Shown here one piece after another: positions 58,457-64,000 of a stretch of 64,000 nucleotides of DNA (the first letter of the stretch is position 1; each line of letters begins with the position of its first letter). This DNA comes from Tubiluchus corallicola (Eukaryota; Priapulida; Priapulimorpha; Priapulimorphida; Tubiluchidae): positions 1 through 64,000 of the forward strand of contig JAQGDQ010000776.1 of assembly GCA_030141605.1 (NCBI GenBank), written 5' to 3'. Made by a program: the position numbers and the translations under genes. The notes under the pieces were generated by a model that saw only the letters and a list, made by a program, of their open reading frames with translations, did no database searches and had not been told where the DNA came from.

Positions 58457-61078
58457 TCACAGTAGCGCTTTACTTTCAGGAGGTGCTCTGATCATTGTGA
58501 AACAATCAGTGTTCAACTCAAAAGTCACATGGTTCACAGGAATGATTTCAGCAGGGCACATTCCATACTCTCGATGTGATTCTAACAACGACACATTTGC
58601 AAAAGGTATGCCACACAAACATGTACGGAAAATGTGCTGATCTACTAGATGTTGCCGTAGCTCAACCACTCGTTTGAAAGATGTTTGACAAAGTTTACAC
58701 AAAAACTGATACTGACATTCGCAGAGGTCTTCTGGCTCAATGGCGTAGAAGTTACCATCAGAGTAAATCTTGCCACAGGAACGGCACAGCTGAGTCTGAT
58801 GAATGAACGTGGACCTAGTTTGTGGTTTCGCACAGGCCACCTAGATAAGTAAAATGGGAAAAATTAAGATCAGAAAATTAAGAATCAACAGTAAGTTGGT
58901 TTGCTCAAAGCTTGACAAGAACATTAGTTAAGTTATATGTTTAAGTTGCAGATGTGGCACAGTGGTCTAGTTTTAAAACTATATTCAAAGTGTTTCTGCC
59001 CTTTTTTAGGGTCAATGCTATACAGAGTTCGTGTCGTGCTTACCGGGTTTCAAAGTGCCCCAAAAGAAGCATGCTACAGGGTTACAGCTGGTTCAAACCC
59101 TCCTGATATACTAGTTAATCTGGTAAATTCTGTCCCAGACACTTCAGGCAGGATTCATACCCAAACAAAAGAATTGCATGTTGTGCAAAAGATGTGTACA
59201 CCTTATGCGCTGCATTTAAAACAGCATACCTACAGCTCTTCTAAGACCCTCTGGAAACAAAAAGATTATAATTAGGGATTGTCATGCTACCTATGCCCTT
59301 TAGAGTATGTTTATTTTTTCAGTATTTGATCATCACAGGGCAACATTATAATCAACACATTTCTTCAAGTCTTTTAGCATTTTTAGCTGACACTTGTCCA
59401 CATTGGCCATTACTGTTGATGCAGTACACAACACCGGCTCTACACCAACATTAACGACAAACTTTTTGCACATTTTCAAAATGACAGAAAGGCAGAACTA
59501 AATTTTTGCAAAATTTCACCTTTTAATTTAATTTTTCGATAATGTTAAAGTTTCTTATGTATATCTAAAATAGCCAAGAATTCATTTATTATCCCAAATT
59601 TAATCACAAACCTACTGGCTTCACTGTTTTGCACTATGCTAATATTTTCGCTTTGAGCTTAAGATAAGTAAACTACTAAAAGAGACAATACAGTTGATCT
59701 TGACATTGACATTCAAGGTCGCTTTTCACTAGGGAGTTAATAATGCATATAATTTATACCAATGCGCATTATTATATCTCAAGGCTATTTATCTGAAACC
59801 AAGCCAAAAAAGCTTGTTACACTGGTCATGCAACACTATCAGATGAATGGTCATATGAAGCTCTTGATTTTGACTTTGAAACTGATGGTCAATAAGGTGT
59901 TAGGCTGAAAAACATAATGAAAATTTCACGTTATACTTTTGAGTCATCTGTTGGTAGTGATAGGAGGGAGAACATCACTATGGTCCTTGGAAATTATGTT
60001 GACTTACCTGAAGGGGTTGGTAGAATACTACCACTGTGTGTTAAGCCAAAATTTGGCTAGTAGGACTGACTTCCAGCAGTGCTGTATAGTTAGTATTTTT
60101 GTTTCTTTATCATACCAGCTGTATATGTACTCTACAAACATCTTTAAAATAATTCGTGCTAAAATTAAGCTCACCCTTTTCTCTGGAAAAATTCCTGACA
60201 TCTGTCCGCCAGGAAATGCAGAAAATGACTGACAACCCATGTTTGAAAATGGCTCCTCATTTCTTTCAGAGCAGCTAGTATTGACACTATCACACGAAAC
60301 CATCTCAGTCTTAGATTGTTTAAGTTCACTGCTTTTAGTGGCCACTTGGCAATTTGGTACATCATCAAAATTATCACAATCACTAGATTCATCCTTATCC
60401 ATGTTCAAGTTTCTCATGGTGTTTTCTGTTTCTGTGTAGTTCCCAAAATCCTCCACAGTTTCATATTCTGTTTTTATGTTAGTTTTGTTTGTCAGGATGT
60501 TCTCAATTTTTTTCGCAATAAACCCGCTCAGTTTTTTGTCTAGAACATTTCTAACTGCAACAATCTGGTCACTTTTGGTTAATGTTGCACTAGTTATAAT
60601 GCTCCTCAATGTTGCAAAAGGTGCATCAGTACTTTCATCTGGCTGAGTATGGCTAACTTCTGGGATGCTTTCATATTTGAGGTTTGTCTTGGCAAGTGAC
60701 TGTCGCTGGCACATGGTCTCATTGTTTACTTGATCGTTGGCATGCTCCCCTTCATTGTTGGGGTAAATAGTAGGATATCCATGAAAACGAATGCATTGTA
60801 GCATGTGTGCACGTACTTGCTTAGCAGAAGTGTAGCATTTAGCTTTCTTGCAGCCTGTGCAATGCACAGGTCTATCCCGATGGGAACTGTCCACATGTCT
60901 CTCAAACCATTCCCATTTTTCATACCGTAAACCACACAGACAATAGTACTTGGTGACTCGTTCATCGTTTGTTTTATTTCCTGACGTGTTTACTTTTGAC
61001 TTTAATAAACCTTTTTGAACCTGAAATGCTTTCTTCGAAAATGCTGTTTTTCGCTTGCCGCAAACATGGTTTGCTAAC
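58457..61078 (-). CDS. Multi-zinc-finger protein, last two exons (5' incomplete)
   Basis: Exon 61,078-60,175 starts after an acceptor (TTACCATTTTAG) in phase 2 and ends in phase 0 at AGG|GTGAGC. Exon 58,840-58,457 starts in phase 0 after TTACTTATCTAG. Together they give at least 428 residues. The first exon opens LANHVCGKR, probably the tail of a finger begun upstream. It has Cys/His fingers CLCG...H...H and CTGCKKAKC...H...C, then a long acidic/Ser-rich linker. The second has LCRSCG, a canonical finger CKLCQTSFKRVVELRQHLVD plus H, and CLCG...H...C. Likely nuclear and nucleic-acid binding. No Met precedes the first finger, so a 5' exon is missing. The copy at 62,067-62,303 is in the right place but broken. 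Confidence 0.75.
58960..59280 (+). mobile_element. Possible tRNA-derived SINE in the zinc-finger intron
   Basis: GTGGCACAGTGGTCTAG near 58,965 resembles a pol III A box, and GGTTCAAACCC near 59,091 is an excellent B box. Their spacing is much longer than in a tRNA, so if genuine the head carries an insertion. The open frame here (58,937-59,275) has no protein resemblance. Confidence 0.35.
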
Positions 61079-62066
61079 CTAAAATGGTAAAAGGTAAATG
61101 ACAACAGCGCGAAAATAAAGTTTTACAGACCAACTTCCTGTAGCCACTGCTGGTATCAAAACTTGACAGCAACTGGATTGAAACTTTGTCTAAGCGTGAT
61201 AAAATTTTGCAATAAAACTATCATTTGGAAAACTTAACTTTAAACAGAAATAAACTATCTACAACAGCCAGAGAAGAATTAAATCACCATAAGCATCACA
61301 TTGAACGGTAGATGCTTTTGACCAGTAACAGAGTTTGTCTTAAATATTGCAGCATTATTCACAATAGTGGAGTATGGTAGTCACCATTCCTAGTGCAGGC
61401 CTACTAACAACATTAACACGAAATAACATTTAATTTGAACTAGATCAAGTTAGTAAAATAATTGGTGAGCTAATTGCATTTTGCTTTTTGTTCCCAGGAA
61501 GCTAACCGTCGCTGTTCGGACAGGGCGTTTTCTCACGTCTATGTGTCTATCTGTGTGCTTATCCTACAATAAAATCAGAATGGATGAAGCCATTATCGCA
61601 AACTAGGTTATTGCTAAGAACAGCGATAGGATGGGGAAGGCTCGGAAAGCAAAACCCCGTTGTCTTTTGGTTCATAAGTCAGTAGATAAGGTGAGAAGAT
61701 AAAAATGTCAAAAGTAAAATGGACGAATCTATAATAACCAAACTAGGGATAGTGAGTTAGTGATAGATCTGGCCGGTGCCTTTATTGAGCGCCATCTATA
61801 GTTATTTCTAAGTCGAAATTAACCGCGATGTATTCATCTACACTTTCTTCTAAGGCGTCTGTGAAGGAAACTGTCATAGTTAATGGGATTTTATTATTAT
61901 TAACTTAATGTCCTCACAGATGGCACTAGCCTCTGTATTTTCACTTTAAGCATTTCAAAGTACTTCAAAGCTGACGTTGTTGTTTGTATGATATAACTTA
62001 AAATAAAGTATACTGCCTACTCTCTACTCTACTCAAGAAACCCAAAAAGCCAAAATATGTACAGCT
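61079..62066. other. Interval between zinc-finger exon and pseudo-exon, no gene seen
   Basis: No exon with finger motifs or a matching phase-2 donor was found in this stretch. Confidence 0.4.
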
Positions 62067-62303
62067 GCCGCTTGGAGAAAGTCTCTCCGCACGCCTTGCG
62101 TATGAATCGCTGACATTTCTTCAACTTGTGCACAGTTGACAAATGTCGTTTCAAATTCTGAGAACGGTAGAATCTATGTCGACATAGATAGCATTCGTGA
62201 ATCATATCATCTCCGCGAGTATATCATGTCTTTCAAGTGTATCCTGGCGAAAATGCCGCAGACATTTTAAACACTTCCTCAACGTGGGCCTTTCTTTTCC
62301 CAT
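62067..62303 (-). pseudogene. Decayed copy of the zinc-finger first exon
   Basis: Reads ATG then GKERPTLRKCLKCLRHFRQD, hits a stop in LAEMI*, and resumes in another frame as CYLCRHRFYRSQNLKRHLST plus VH, then KLKKCQRF. It aligns along its length with the intact exon at 51,297-51,544. It has lost about 7 nt between the first two fingers, lost a cysteine of the third finger (IRKAC), and lost the donor (CAG|CTGTAC in place of CAG|GTAAGT). It lies about 1 kb upstream of the exon at 61,078. Confidence 0.75.
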
Positions 62304-63506
62304 TTGACAAAATAATTATTCTAACAGGAGAAAACTGTTGCCAACACAGCCAAAAAACTGTATAAGTGATACATAACTCGCACTAGACTGAAGTCATTGA
62401 AACCATTAGACCGAGATGCTTTGTTACTGTATCTTAGTGTATTGAATGGTATTTGAATTTTACCGAAAGGTCTACATCAACGTGATTAACGAAAAACGCC
62501 ACGAAACACAGAGTGGCACATTAGGTCAGTCACCGAATGGTAAACTGTAGCGAAAAATCATCGAATGTATAAATACTGAAAGAAAACCGTTCAAAAAATA
62601 TTGTTTCTTCGAGAATGATTAACGTTAGTTATAAGAATGACTTATCGTTAGTTAGATGGACATAGATCCCCTACATCTCGGAAACGCGTCGCACTGTATC
62701 GCCCCCCCCCCCCCCCCGCCGCAGTTCAGTTTTACTACTCTGTTGTGAGCCGGGTGTTGGCATAACAGCAAGCATGGAATTTAAGTTTTTGCGAGCGAGT
62801 TGGTGTAAAGTTGGTCAGTACTGAACAATAGAGCTGTAGTTCAATTTTCGCTTTTGTAAACACGTGCTAACATGCTCTCGAAATATTTTTGCCATTTGAA
62901 AATCGTGTTCAGTTGTGACGTCATCGTTAGCTGTGTTCGCCGCCTGTTAATTCAGTTTTTATTTTAATGTTTAATTATCAAAAACATTTTGCTACTGTTA
63001 TAGGTTGTAAAATATATAGTTTTTGCCATAGTTCAAAATGGAATAGGACCTGAAAAATCATCCTGCCTTCCTTTAATTAAAGCAAAACCGGACCCAATTT
63101 TAAACTGTAGCTCAAAACAATCTACTCTTTAAAATATTGAAAGGAAACATGCTAAGTGCGACTAAACGGTAGCTGGTGTTCAAGAGTTCAAGGTCAGGTA
63201 CGCCTACGTCTACTGTCACATGTCAATTTTGACTATGTATAAAATATATAGGAAAGTAGATTAAACGCGAATTATGTTTATTTTACTCCGCGCGTTCTAT
63301 ATAAATTCTAGCTTAAATACAAAACGTCTAGGTAACGTTTGAAAGTGTTGCGGCAAAAACACATTTCATACAGTTGTCGGAAATCGAAATGCATAGGTAT
63401 TAATCCGTGTTAATTATTATATAAAAGAATACATGTACGGATTTTATAAAATGTCTGGATTTTGCACATTGCCTTTAACATGCTATTTTTCGAGTCAATG
63501 ATAATT
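62304..63506. other. Intergenic with poly-C run and CRE palindrome
   Basis: A run of about 17 C lies at 62,702-62,717, a tract that often causes sequencing length errors. TGACGTCA, a full CREB/ATF palindrome, lies at 62,916-62,923. No gene seen. Confidence 0.6.
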
Positions 63507-63740
<234 letters not shown>

Positions 63741-64000
63741 ATTAATCACATTAATCACTTTAATATCATCACATTTTCCATCATAAAACTTTATCTAGTT
63801 CTCAAGTTGTGATTTGTAATATTATGAAAAATAATGCTGATATTAATAATATAATAATTAATTACAGTTCGACCAGCTTGTTAATTTGCGAGAGTTGATA
63901 ATTAACTGGCTGACTGCATTGATTAGAACCTTGGACGGTTCTATATATTAGAAGTATTATAAAAAAAAAAAATAATGAAAAATAAAATAATAAAATTGTA

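Noticed and set aside
58937-59275. 112-codon plus-strand ORF
   Set aside because: No protein resemblance, lies in the zinc-finger intron, and its sequence carries pol III box-like words suggesting a SINE.

Overview
This is a eukaryotic, AT-rich, repeat-laden genomic window from an invertebrate animal. The evidence is a complete intron-split PERK-type eIF2-alpha kinase gene, C2H2 zinc-finger exons, metazoan-type LINE and Ty3/gypsy remnants, and many microsatellites. No feature fixes the phylum.

Layout. (1) 1-14,160: a tandem satellite of about 32 units of 387-458 bp with higher-order structure, fading out to about 15,095. (2) 15,220-17,652: two decayed LINE reverse-transcriptase tails. (3) 17,653-18,018: upstream flank with a CCAAT box beside a perfect ATF6/XBP1-type element. 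(4) 18,019-40,106 (+): the whole PERK/EIF2AK3 coding region, reconstructed here as 18 phase-consistent exons giving 1,029 residues. They encode a signal peptide, ER-luminal stress sensor, one membrane span and a split kinase domain with all catalytic residues. Its introns carry an antisense LINE, two long inverted repeats, a 57-bp minisatellite and small dispersed repeats. (5) 41,818-46,493 (+): a dead Ty3/gypsy-like retrotransposon (gag, protease, RT, RNase H, integrase) bounded by direct repeats of only about 80 bp. (6) 46,494-51,015: simple repeats and minisatellites, including 19 copies of a 21-bp CRE-half-site unit, an (AAT)-(CAA)-(ATT) foldback, long CAG tracts and a 12-bp array whose minus strand reads Thr-Thr-Pro-Ala. 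(7) 51,297-51,544 (-): an intact zinc-finger first exon. (8) 52,520-57,330: a LINE fragment and three diverged LTR-like blocks. (9) 58,457-61,078 (-): two phase-compatible exons of a multi-zinc-finger protein, preceded at 62,067-62,303 by a broken copy of the exon at 51.3-51.5 kb. (10) The right end holds a poly-C run, a CRE palindrome and a long (AAT)n tract.

Only PERK is a confidently complete gene. Its product would sense unfolded protein in the ER lumen and phosphorylate eIF2-alpha. The promoter element suggests feedback by the unfolded-protein response. The zinc-finger locus is the second gene, but it lacks a supported functional 5' exon in the expected place. No RNA gene, CRISPR array or prokaryotic-type operon was seen.
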